Of a stretch of DNA of 19,132 bases, positions 10,166 through 18,912 are shown piece after piece (the stretch's first letter is position 1; every line of letters begins with the position of its first letter). Where the stretch lies: assembly GCA_027579435.1 (NCBI GenBank), contig JANBPK010000080.1, forward strand, positions 1 through 19,132, written 5' to 3'. The notes under the pieces were generated by a model that saw only the letters and a list, made by a program, of their open reading frames with translations, made no database searches and was not told the DNA's origin. A program made the position numbers and the translations under genes. The stretch is from Candolleomyces eurysporus. Taxonomy: Eukaryota; Basidiomycota; Agaricomycetes; Agaricales; Psathyrellaceae.

Positions 10166-10290
10166 AACATATCTACAGGGTTATGGTGCGGGAGAAGAAT
10201 CCAATTCTGGAGTCGAGATACAATCCATTCCTTGATGATTACCGAATTGACAAACCGGACTCTGAAAGCGACTACGAAACTGACTCATAA
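10045..10290 (+). pseudogene. Displaced C-terminal segment of gene 2
   Basis: This frame encodes A-L-G-T-P-G-P-N-G-I-G-L-C, then L-L-K-H-I-Y-R-V-M-V-R-E-K-N-P-I-L-E-S and an acidic tail D-S-E-S-D-Y-E-T-D-S, colinear with the end of gene 3. It overlaps the alternative-frame end of gene 2. Codon-level conservation with gene 3 shows that the segment was under selection until recently, or that the frame break is an assembly error. Between about 9985 and 10075 the alignment to genes 1 and 3 visits all three frames, which suggests more than one indel. Confidence 0.75.
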
Positions 10291-10500
10291 TCTCTAACGT
10301 CTAGTATTATAGTGACCAAGAGCGGTACTTTCTGCACAAAGCTGTGATCAATGGAGACGTTACTCTACTGGGATGTATTTAGGTATTTAATGTGGTCTCA
10401 ACTATCAAATAGAATCCAACTAGACATACTTCTCATCAGGGCTTCACAAATTGTACCTCGACGGCGATTTCCCAGACACGCGAACAAGGTGACCTCGATT
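10291..10500 (+). other. 3' flank of gene 2 homologous to that of gene 3
   Basis: About 200 bases after the stop align with 17218-17420. Shared words include TCTCTAACGTC/TCTCTGACCTC, TTACTCTAC, GGATGTATTTAGGTATTTA and CTTCTCATCA. The probable 3' UTR and downstream DNA were duplicated together with the gene. Confidence 0.65.
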
Positions 10501-10985
10501 CATCACGGTCCGCGGCTGACAGAGGTACAGTTGATAGTGGACGGAAGTAGAGGCATGGAGAGAGACCCATTCTATGGGGATTGGAAAATTAAAAATGAGA
10601 GACAGGTAGGGGACGAAATGTTGGATAGAAGAGGAGAAATAGAATGAGAGCCAAAGAAAGAATACTTTCACCGAGTCATTAAGTCGAAACAATCAATAAG
10701 TCTCACCAGCTAGCTACTTGTAGTGAGGAAGAAGAAAGGAGGGGGAAAACCAATGGCAAACAGGACTGCAGAACAGCTTCGAAGAAAGAAGAGAGAAGAA
10801 GAGAAAACACAGCGAGAGGGCGCAGGCGACAGTGGCGAGCCAACTGCCAGCGCATTGTACTCAACAGCACCTCCGTGCTGTCCAGAAGTAAAACCAAGCT
10901 ATCATATACGCACTCTACACTCAACCGACTGCCACTCAGACACCCATCGTTCGCTGGGCCGCCATAATGACCATCCTCCATTAGA
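10501..10985. other. Spacer, purine rich on + strand
   Basis: No supported gene. Blocks 10555-10655 and 10725-10815 are almost pure A/G on the + strand, so the minus strand reads as pyrimidine-rich intron or UTR. The segment is directly downstream of the minus-strand gene model that ends at 10986 and could hold its 3' UTR. Confidence 0.35.
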
Positions 10986-11684
10986 TCACCCTCGCCTTGA
11001 CGTCACCACGTCGATACGTCGTATACGGCTGAATGAGCCACTCCTGGTGGGTCGAAGCTGAATCACTGGTGAGATGATATCCAACGTTGGAACCGGCTCG
11101 TGAATGGCGTCGATTTTGAGAGGAGAGGGAGTATCCGCAGCCTGCCACGATGTAAGATACTCAACGTGCAAAGGAACTGCCTCGATATGGTGACCGACTC
11201 TAAGAATATGAACGATCTTGCCATCCGGTTCTGTCAGAGCCATCGTTAGCAAGCAAGCGGAGGCAAATCGGAGAAAGAGCCAAGGGGGGAGGTAGATTCA
11301 AAGGAACGCCAGGAAAAAGCGTCGTAAACCAAGAGTGAGATTTCCCAAGAAAGAGAGAAAAAGAGAGAGAGAGAACAAGGTCACATAAGTCAAAGATCGA
11401 CAGAGAATTGCAGACAGAAATAATTCGTAACGCTGGAAAGGTCATAGAGCAAAAGACTCGTGGACCGACAAAGTAGTAAGGGACGAAGGAGCTAAAGCGN
11501 NAAAAAAAAAGAAAAACCAAAAGCCAGTGCTCACCTGCGTCTTCCCTTGGCCATACCTGATAAATACTGCACAAAATACCGATAGACTTCACGCTTTCAG
11601 TGTACCTTGCGTCCAGATCATTGACCGCCCAGGTCCAAGACGCGTATTCTGCTGTCGTGGGACTGTGCGTTTGTCCGTGCGGAT
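10986..11684 (-). CDS. Hypothetical minus-strand protein, two exons visible
   Basis: Reading on the minus strand, an exon runs from an acceptor-like TTCATAG (exon from 11684) to 11535 and ends in a clear donor (GCAG then GTGAGC). A pyrimidine-rich intron (11534-11231, 304 bases, with two Ns) ends in a branch-like GCTAAC and GACAG, and the second exon runs from 11230 to a stop at 10986. The phase-1 join gives S-I-Y-Q-V-W-P-R-E-D-A-E-P-D-G-K-I-V-H, and the continuing frame has a natural protein composition (charged, with Trp and His). The 5' end is uncertain. A Ser/Gln/Pro-rich frame starting M-S-E-T-A-L-K-K at 11980 lies upstream but in another frame, with no good donor between. I do not recognise the family. 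It could be a decaying gene. Confidence 0.4.
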
Positions 11685-12724
11685 CTATGAATGAGTTTGA
11701 GTGCGAGCGAGGAGGAGACGTAGTGGATTGAGCCTGAATGGGTAGGGTGAACGCAGGTTGAACGCAGCGGATTCGAATTATGTGGGTTGAGTTTAAGGTC
11801 GAACTCCGGCGAATTGGATTGTAATGCAGTTTGCTGCGCCGGGTAATGGCGGTGAGTTGGATTAGATTGAACGCTAAGTTGGGCAGAGTCGGATTCGGGT
11901 GAAGTCGAAGTTGCTTGGGGTTGAGAATCGGATCGAGGCAAAGCATGTCGAGTAGCTTTTTTGAGTGCAGTTTCGCTCATGTGTGCAGATGAAGCGAGGG
12001 GAAGACTTCTTAGTATGGTACACTCAGCATTGCGTGATGATTTAAAACGACGAGAAAAGGAAAGGGGGGAGGAAAGAACGTAGACAGATAAAGAAAGCGA
12101 AGCACAAGGGGCGAACGAAGTGGAAAGTAAACGAGTCCGATATTGACAACTCACGATAATAGCCTCATTGAACCTTCGTCATTGTGATCTTTGTGGTGCT
12201 TGCAGTCTGTCCATCCCATGAGGACATTAATCCAGACTTTGTATCAGTAGTGCTTCTCCCCAGCAACTATCAAAGTTATTCGTTAGTTATCACGTCCTCA
12301 ATGGTACGTGAAGTATAAATAGGCTCACAGACAGTGGAACTAGCGGGACCGGAAGGAAAGCGAGCGGGCATCAGGATGAAAGGAAAAGAGCGGAAGAGCG
12401 GATGCGAAAGGGTGACGAAAGACACGCGCACCCTATCACGGCGTGCAATGCACGTCCTCCTCATCGACAGCACGACCTGAGCTGAACCTGCATGCCACAT
12501 ATCAACATTCTGCCAGTTCCATCTGAGAACCCGGATGTCCATCGTTCGCAACACAGAGATGAATGAATGCAGGACAGAGACTCACCTGGTTGCTATCCTC
12601 CATCTGCCGTCTTGCGCATATATGTATTCGAGGATCGTCCTCATATGGCTATCCCTCAGCAGCTCAGCGCTCAGGGGTCACAGAGAAGAGAGAGAAGCGT
12701 TCGTTCAAGAGAAACTGGGGAATC
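11685..12724 (-). other. Spacer with possible upstream exons of a minus-strand gene
   Basis: The + strand is purine rich at 12040-12135 and 12340-12420, as expected for minus-strand introns or leader. A minus-strand open stretch from 12554 down to about 12430 begins M-L-R-T-M-D-I-R-V-L-R-W-N-W. Near 12215-12270 a minus-strand segment reads E-A-L-L-I-Q-S-L-D, faintly like a kinase alpha-C block (R-E-A-x-x-W-x-x-L). None of this can be assembled into a full reading frame. Confidence 0.3.
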
Positions 12725-12945
12725 AATGGGTTCTCGCAAGTCGGTCCATCAAGAAAAAAGGGGATCACCCGCCTTTCCCACGGCAGTCGGTACGGCCATG
12801 CCGTCTCAACGGAGATTAGCACACCNGGGGGGATACTGGCAGTTGACCGGTGGTGCGCATACGATTGAATGGAGTCAGAATCAGAATGGATAACCCACGC
12901 CTTCTGCAGGCGCTATTTACGGGGTCTACTACAAACTTGCTACCC
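12725..12945 (+). pseudogene. Possible relic of NLR 5' exons
   Basis: An ATG at 12728 is followed by G-S-R-K-S-V-H, loosely like exon 1 of the three genes. CCGTCTCAACGGAGATTAGC (12800-12819) resembles the exon-2 segment CCCCTCCAACGTCGACGTCTATC (P-L-Q-R-R-R-L-S). GGCGCTATTTACGGGGTCTAC (from about 12912) resembles the exon-3 motif G-x-I-Y-G-x-V-Y. The order and rough spacing match an NLR 5' end but each match is short, and no NACHT exon follows. An undetermined base lies at 12826 beside a G run. Confidence 0.35.
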
Positions 12946-13928
12946 AGCGCTGACAATCGAAGTCCCGGGCCTTGAGAAAGGCTAAAATGAATTCATGGGC
13001 TAGCCTTGAGTGTCAACAGCCAGGTATCCCATCTTGGCAGCTATGCTGCGGAGGTGTCACCCAAAAGTTGATCATGGAGGGTATGGAACAGGTACCTGAC
13101 GTTTGTGAGAGCGTGTTCAGTTTCATTTCTTTTTTGAGCTGTCATGTCGCTTTCTGATACCTCCTGTCTCTTCTATTATCGTTTCCTTGTGTCGTCTTCT
13201 TTGGCGGTGTTTGCTCGTCATTATTGGAATTATCGGTATTAAATGGGTTGTCATTATACCCTCGGAGAGCAGCGTTTATGCTCATTCATGCATGAACAGT
13301 TATACCACTGTTGTTCATGACCGGGTATTCCACAACCGGACCATACGCCGGCACAAACGCATGAGTAGACGACCATATATACTATCCTGTAAAGTTGTCT
13401 CAAGACCGAGAGAGAACAGGGACATAATGGGTGCACGCATTCGCTGCACAGACAGAGAAACTGCCAGTCCGTCACTTCTCAAACGCCCATCATCCCTAGT
13501 CCTCGTGTAAAGTCAACTCCAAATCAAGACAAATGAAAGCGGGTAGGTAGGCTTGCGTATGTCTGCACAGGATTGAGCTGAAGAGAGCAGCCGGCTTCTT
13601 TCGAGCATCGCCGAGCCCGCCTTCTTGGTGCTGTGACAAGCCGCATGCTAACCTCGTGCTCAAGAGGGTCGAGACCTTCACAAATATTCAACAGCGCGAT
13701 TGAGCATCTGCGAGGTACGCACAAGTCCTGAACGTTCTCATTCTTGTTGTCGACTTTCAAGTTCTTTGCAAGTCGTTCCAATGTAGAAGAGCTGAGTACA
13801 CGGGTGATGCAGGACAGCTGAAGATCGGTGGCATCCTTCTTATTTGCGACGGGGGAAGCGAATTGCACGAGGGCAGTGAGCTGTATAGCACAGCCAGGAG
13901 ACGCAGTGCAACAAACCGCCGTGAGAGA
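12946..13928. other. Spacer upstream of gene 3
   Basis: No supported gene. Plus-strand open stretches at 12972-13157 and 13187-13510 are short with unremarkable composition. On the minus strand an open frame covers 13524-13994. Its middle part (about 13640-13885) has protein-like composition, including T-L-E-R-L-A-K-N-L-K-V-D and I-A-L-L-N-I-C-E-G-L, but its proposed start overlaps the leader of gene 3 and no family is recognised. Confidence 0.3.
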
Positions 13929-13999
13929 AATATTTAAGCCAGGAACGGGCGCTAAATTCATCTCGACTCTCTTTCCACCGCACCACCACCTCAATCTTC
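13929..13999 (+). promoter_or_regulatory. Conserved leader/core promoter of gene 3
   Basis: TATTTAA (13931-13937) is a TATA-like element about 65 bases before the start. It is followed by GGGCGCTAAAT (from 13948) and CTCTTTCCACCGCACCACCA up to the ATG region, in the same order as before genes 1 and 2. Confidence 0.6.
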
Positions 14000-16900
14000 A
14001 TGTCGAACAGAAAGAGGCAGTTGAGTCAAGGAAGCGTGGAGGAGGACGGTGAAGCTCAAGCATATTCGATAGTAGGGAAGCAGCTGACGCATTAGAGCCC
14101 TCATAGCCCCACACCCCCGACGTCAACGCTCATCGATAACGCAGATTAATACCAACCGATATCAAGAGAATAGTTTCTGTGACCTAGACAGCTATGGTAC
14201 ATGGTTCTGAATTTGAAGCCGGACTTTACTTAGCGGGCTGAACCGCTGTATTCCCAGATCAACAGCCACAAAGAAACGGATATCACGACGACTCCATCGC
14301 CGTTCCCAGTTTCAGTGGCCCGATGAATTGGGGACACATGTGAGCGCTGGAAGCTTTCAATGATCTCGCGGACACTCACGACGACGTTTTCAGCCGGGGA
14401 CAGACAGGCGATAGCCCCGATGCACAAGTCCACACTTATCCCCGGACATCTGGGGCTGTACCAGCCTTGCCCCTGCAACATCACCTCTCATTGATGACAC
14501 AGGTCACCACTAATCGACGTGAAAGGGGCGGTGACCAGAACCTCTACTATCAACGTACGTGATCCTACCTCTGGAGTCGTATTCTGCACTGTCCACTAAA
14601 TCTTTGCAATGCTAGATCAACTGCCGCAAATCAACCGGTACTACGAGCACTCATTTAGCAACGCTCCCATTTCAGAAAATCGTAGATATGGGAGTGACCT
14701 CCGACCACTGGTGGTCTTCAACGGTCCCGCTAATGCCCCCAACAAAGTCCTTACTCTCGGCGGTACTTCGAGATTGTCAGCTCATGCTGCTTGCACACCG
14801 CGTCATTACCCATCGATTGCACAAGCCAGCCATAGAGAAAATGAAGATCACAATGGTCACATTCATCGTACGTAGCACCGATATTGAAATCTGAAACTGT
14901 GTTGCGTACTGATTTGATGGCCACCGCTAGATCAGCAAACCCCAAGCGATTGGTCGGTTGAGTCATCTGCCATATTCTACCAGCCGTCCAGCAACGCTCC
15001 AATCTTCAACGGGGTCATCAATGGTAACGTCCATAACAACTCGCACGTTTCCACCCTTGACGGTAAGTGTACATTAGCTTCGGTGGCAGTGAATGTGGCC
15101 CATTGACGAAGGGCCATATATGAACAGGTCTCCAGTTCTTGCTCCCTCATGCTGCGATGGGAGCCATGCATGAATCCGAGGAACGGTGCCCCCCTCCATT
15201 ATGCCACCCTTGTACTCGCGACGTCGTCATCCATCGGGTTATAGGCTGGTACTTGGACAAAGATGGACGGAGGAAGATTATGTGGGTGCACGCGCCTTTG
15301 GGATATGGGAAGACCGCCGTCGCTGGGACCGTCAAGGAGAAGCTGGATGCGATGCAACTCGGTTTCGACAACCCCGTTGGAGCAACATTCTTCTTCTGGA
15401 GGAGCTCTGCAGAACGCAACTCTCCTGCTCGATTCATTATCACTCTCGCCTACCAGCTCGCTCGATCCATCCCAGAACTTCGCCCCCTCATCGATGCTGT
15501 GATCAAATCTCAGCCCGACGTCGTAAAGATGAAGCTTGAGATTCAGCTTCTGAAGCTGATTGTAGAGCCGTTCAAGTCGTTTGATAACCTTGCCACTATG
15601 CCCAACAGGCTCGTTATTGTCGACGGGATCGACGAGTGCATCAACTCGGACCGCGAGTCTCTCGTAAAGAAGAAGTACGCTGAAGACCAAGAAGTTGTCC
15701 AGATCCGAGTCCTCGATCTCATCCATTGCCTGCATTCACATCATCTCCCCCTTTCATTTCTCATCCTCAGCAGGCCCGAGGCATGGATCAACCGCCACTT
15801 GGAGTCGAGACCGTTCAGTGACGTAGTTGAGCCTCTCGATCTTTTTAAAGTCGGGGACCACATGAACGATGTCAAACGGTTTGTGAGGGCGGAGCTCTCC
15901 CGCATTGCAAAACGCCTTGAAACACCTGATGAAGAGTGGCCAGAAGAAGAGGCGTTGGTTCGTAAAAGCGAAGGTCACATGGTTTACGCTGCCACCGTTA
16001 TTCGCGTCATCGACGATGAATACGGCGATCCTCGACAGCTACTCAAGGATATCGTCGAGAGTTCCCCCACCAACAGCCCAGATATGTCACATTCCACGCC
16101 ATTCTCCTCCCTCTACGAGCTCTACGGGCAGATCATGCGATCGTGTCCTGAAAGGAATCGGTCTCTTATGATGGAGGTTCTCGGGGACGTGATGGCTACA
16201 GAGCACTGCGCTCTAGGCTTCTGTGACTATGCACATAATGCAGCCCTTGGCATCTTAGACCGCCTATCAAGGCGACCTCCTGGCTCTGGAGTCAAGGCCC
16301 TCCGACCCTTGCATGCAGTTCTTCACGTTGGGAGAGGGAATGAAAATAGCGACATTGACGAGCTGTTCATCCACTCGTCTTTCAGAGAGTTCCTGCAGAG
16401 TCCGCATCTCTCTTTCGAATTTGCCGTGGACGCCAAAGAAGAATTGGGGCGGCTGGTTTCAGCTATGCTCGATCGCATGATGTCCATCACCACAGATACA
16501 ATTGGTAGCGAGCTGGAAGATGTCTGTGTATTTGCCTTGCACAGCTGGTGCAACAGCTGGTATCACAGCAAGGAGACATGGTTGAAGTCCAAAACGACCT
16601 ATCTCCAGGTGCTAAACAAGGTAATCACACTCGACCTCACGGCCTGCATTATCCAAACATACTGCAGCCTGCAACCGGACCTATATGATGGCGGCGAGCC
16701 ACCTCTATACTATTTGTTCGATTCTTCGGAACCATCCAAGTTCTTCGTCGAGTCTATGGGATTGGACGGATGTGCGGACACTCTTTCCATCGCCCACAAA
16801 GTCACCTCCCATGCACGATCATCTTTCGATAATGCATTCACATTTATGCTTCAAGCAGCCGCGCCCCTTGCCTTATCCGTGAATGCGGTACGACAACTGG

Positions 16901-17217
16901 CAGAGGACTGTGCCTTTTATTTACATGCGGTAAGTTCTCGGCCCAACTGGAGGGAGCACAAGGTCGTTCGAGCGTTGGGGACTCCTGGACCCAACGGAAT
17001 TGGCCTATGTAGGATGATTCTTTCTGCGATCTATGAGCTGTTGGGCTATGCTTTTCGGGAAACTACATACGACCTGCTGAAACATATTTACAAGGTTATG
17101 GTGCGCGAGAAGAATCCGATTCTGGAGTCGGAAGACAATCCATTCCTTGGGGATGTCGACATTGACGAACCGGAATCCGAAAGCGACTACGAAAGCGACT
17201 ACGAAAGCGACTCATAA
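14000..17217 (+). CDS. NLR-like NACHT-domain protein, paralogue 3 (expanded N-terminal arm)
   Basis: The best model has seven exons: 14000-14048, 14107-14196, 14258-14339, 14394-14554, 14616-14867, 14931-15062 and 15128-17217. Introns are 54-65 bases and the total is 951 residues. Exons 1, 2, 6 and 7 match the four-exon plan of genes 1 and 2; exons 3-5 are extra and derive from tandem copies of exons 2 and 3. Motifs are K-R-Q-L-S-Q-G-S in exon 1, R-Q-R-S-S-I-T-Q in exon 2, and A-P-I-F-N-G-V-I-N-G-N-V-H-N-N in exon 6. The NACHT domain has L-G-Y-G-K-T (GKT 316-318), D-G-I-D-E-C (421-426) and L-I-L-S-R-P-E. The C-terminal region is intact and ends in an acidic E-S-D-Y repeat. Exons 1, 2, 6 and 7 and the long frame are firm. 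Exon borders at 14339/14394 are the weakest part. Almost all introns are phase 1, so skipping of cassettes would keep the frame. The likely role is the same as for gene 1. Confidence 0.85.
14107..14339 (+). repeat. Exon-pair cassette copy a (gene 3)
   Basis: A 90-nt exon-2 copy (14107-14196: P-R-R-Q-R-S-S-I-T-Q) is followed by a 61-base intron and an exon-3-like copy that starts ATCAACAGCCACAAAGAAAC (D-Q-Q-P-Q) and contains S-F-S-G-P-M. Its 3' part lacks the full Asn/Gly motif. Confidence 0.75.
14465..14762 (+). repeat. Exon-pair cassette copy b (gene 3)
   Basis: 14465-14554 is again exactly 90 nt in the same phase. It reads L-P-L-Q-H-H-L-S-L-M-T-Q against P-L-Q-R-R-R-S-S-I-T-Q in gene 2, and ends at a GTACGT donor. 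A 61-base intron follows, then an exon-3-like copy from 14616 that starts ATCAACTGCCGCAAATCAAC and contains S-F-S-N-A-P-I and later V-V-F-N-G. Its expected 3' end at 14762 is followed by GTAC. Confidence 0.75.
14781..15062 (+). repeat. Exon-pair cassette copy c (gene 3)
   Basis: 14781-14867 reads H-Y-P-S-I-A-Q-A-S, matching S-S-I-T-Q-A-S of gene 2 exon 2, and ends at GTACGT. A 63-base intron is followed by 14931-15062, a 132-nt exon of the same length as exon 3 in genes 1 and 2, with the complete Asn/Gly motif. This is the copy that joins the NACHT exon. Confidence 0.8.
17179..17214 (+). repeat. 12-bp tandem repeat coding the acidic tail of gene 3
   Basis: GAAAGCGACTAC occurs at 17179 and 17191, and a third unit at 17203 differs at its end (GAAAGCGACTCA) where it runs into the stop. 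It encodes E-S-D-Y repeats. Gene 2 has a single related unit and gene 1 has none. Confidence 0.9.
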
Positions 17218-17420
17218 TCTCTGACCTCCAGTATTGATAGTGACGAAGAGTAGTACTTTTCGGACAATGCTTCGATCTATGGCCACTTTACTCTACCGGA
17301 ATGTATTTAGGTATTTAGCGTACGCTCGACTGTAACAATAGAATCGACCGGGACATGCTTCTCATCAATGCGCCACAAATTGCACTCCCAACGACAGCTT
17401 TCTAGACACGCTATGGTAGT
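17218..17420 (+). other. 3' flank of gene 3 homologous to that of gene 2
   Basis: It shares TCTCTGACCTC, TTACTCTAC, GGAATGTATTTAGGTATTTA and CTTCTCATCA with 10291-10500. The two direct ATTTA words at about 17302-17316 are also present downstream of gene 1. It probably holds the 3' UTR and cleavage region. Confidence 0.65.
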
Positions 17421-18204
17421 TGAAGTCTGCCGAGAATTTTAACGTGCGTGCTCTCTTCAATGCCTTGACGCTCGAATGCCTCGAACGAGCCAACCTCGAC
17501 TCACGCAAGTCCGTGGCAAAGAGATTCATTCATTTATTCATTCACACTATCCCAACAAAGACCACGAAATACAGGATGAGATGAAGACAACAAGAGTGAA
17601 TAGAGACGGTCGATAGTAGATGGAGAGATAAAGAAGTAGACGACGATGGGGATAGACATGTTCAAAGAGGTCGAGAGACACGAGAATGACATCGTCAGGA
17701 CGCATTGAAGATTGTTCTTGAAGTCATGAAGGGCCAATGGGAAATACGGTAGAAGCTCGAACAGAGCACGGGTGACTCTTTCGCAGGATTCCGAGGTTCG
17801 AATAATCCCCCAACGCTTCCGCAGCCCCAGGGAACCAGCAAGTTCCCCGTAAAGTTCTTCACACTTCCGCCTCGCGACGATGACTATACAAGTCAATGGA
17901 AGCCGTTCCCCAAAGCTGTATATCGGGACAAGAAGGTATGGAAGAGGGTTGTACCTTTACCTGGAGAAATATTTGGCGTTGCTGTTTACATCTGACTGAC
18001 GGTCCCTTCAAAGTACGCCCCCTATATTTCCAATTCCTCTACCTACCTAGTCCTGTTAACTTGCCTCTGTTTGCTCCGTTTTGCCGTGATCCCGCGTTNC
18101 CCCCCGTCGTGAGCGACGTGAGTTTCCTCTGCTTGTGTTGACCTTCGCGTTGGAGATTCGACATTTGCGGAGATCTTTCTGAGTAACTTGAATGTAAAAT
18201 ACGT
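17421..18204. other. Spacer with an unassigned coding-like stretch
   Basis: The block 17560-17660 is purine rich on the + strand. A plus-strand frame open from 17753 to a stop at 17993 has natural composition, with F-F-T-L-P-P-R-D-D-D-Y and K-A-V-Y-R-D-K-K-V-W-K-R. A good acceptor (CTCTTTCGCAG, ending at 17787) lies inside it. An overlapping minus-strand frame (17534-17896) is also open. Neither is recognised. The segment 18000-18200 shows nothing definite, and an undetermined base lies at 18099 before a C run. Confidence 0.3.
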
Positions 18205-18912
18205 GGTCCTGTCTGGAAAAAATTCGGATTCTGTGTTGAATGTTCTCGAGATTATCCTGCCTTTGGAGCTTGGGACATTCTATCCGTCGACCATGATTGT
18301 CACGTTGCCCTTGGTGTCCTGGATCCTCTGTCAGGTTGATCTCCTGGAAGCGGGATCAAGGCCCTCCAGCCCTTGCAAGCGGTTCCTTGGATTGGCAGCA
18401 TGGCCAAAAATATAGGCAATTTTTTGTCCGCTTTTCATTCACCGAACTTCTGCTGAGCTCTCATCTCTCTTTGGATTTTCAAGCGGACCTCAACAGCAGA
18501 CAAGAGCCACTACTATCAAATGTGATTAACTGCATGACCTCTATCATTATGGACACAATATGTGAACGTCCGGGAAACCACGTTCTATCTTGGGCCAATT
18601 TTGGGAGGAGGCGAACGGCGGACTATCATGGGAGTCGAGCCGATCTTCACATAGCCGAGAAGATACTTGGACTCGACCTCACAGCCCGCGTGATCCGAAC
18701 TGACCTCAGTGTCAATTACTCGCGGAGGAGCCTGGCAGTTTGACTTTGTGCGAGTTGTTCCTCTCGGGTGGTTAAAAAAGGTACTTGTGCACGTAGCTTG
18801 TTATCTTACTAATTTAACTTTTTCTAACCTTTTCAGCTTAAGTAAATCTCTCCTTGACACGTTACTTCATGTTAACTTCAGCTATGATCAAGCTACATAC
18901 CAGTTAGCATAA
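18205..18912 (+). pseudogene. Degenerate NLR paralogue, internal to C-terminal part
   Basis: The DNA from about 18205 aligns to genes 1-3 downstream of the NACHT core. It starts at the segment for C-P-E-R-N-R-x-L-M-M-E-V-L, continues through V-A-L-G-V-L-D and P-G-S-G-I-K-A-L (18308-18375, with a stop and a frame change), and then gives a 107-codon open stretch with H-L-S-L-D-F and L-D-L-T-A-R-V-I (18423-18743). The stop at 18741-18743 falls where genes 1-3 continue. Beyond it only weak similarity remains (L-L-D-T-L-L-H, near 18850), inside the terminal repeat. The NACHT exon is missing. It is colinear and on the same strand as the functional copies, so it is a fourth array member in decay. 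Confidence 0.8.

Noticed and set aside
11618..12154. 178-aa minus-strand protein as a complete gene
   Set aside because: Much of it is Ser/Pro/Leu-rich translation of pyrimidine-rich DNA. It overlaps the better-supported frame of the two-exon model without a usable donor to connect them.
13524..13994. 156-aa minus-strand gene divergent from gene 3
   Set aside because: Its start overlaps the conserved leader of gene 3 and no splice structure or family was recognised. It is mentioned only as a possible remnant.
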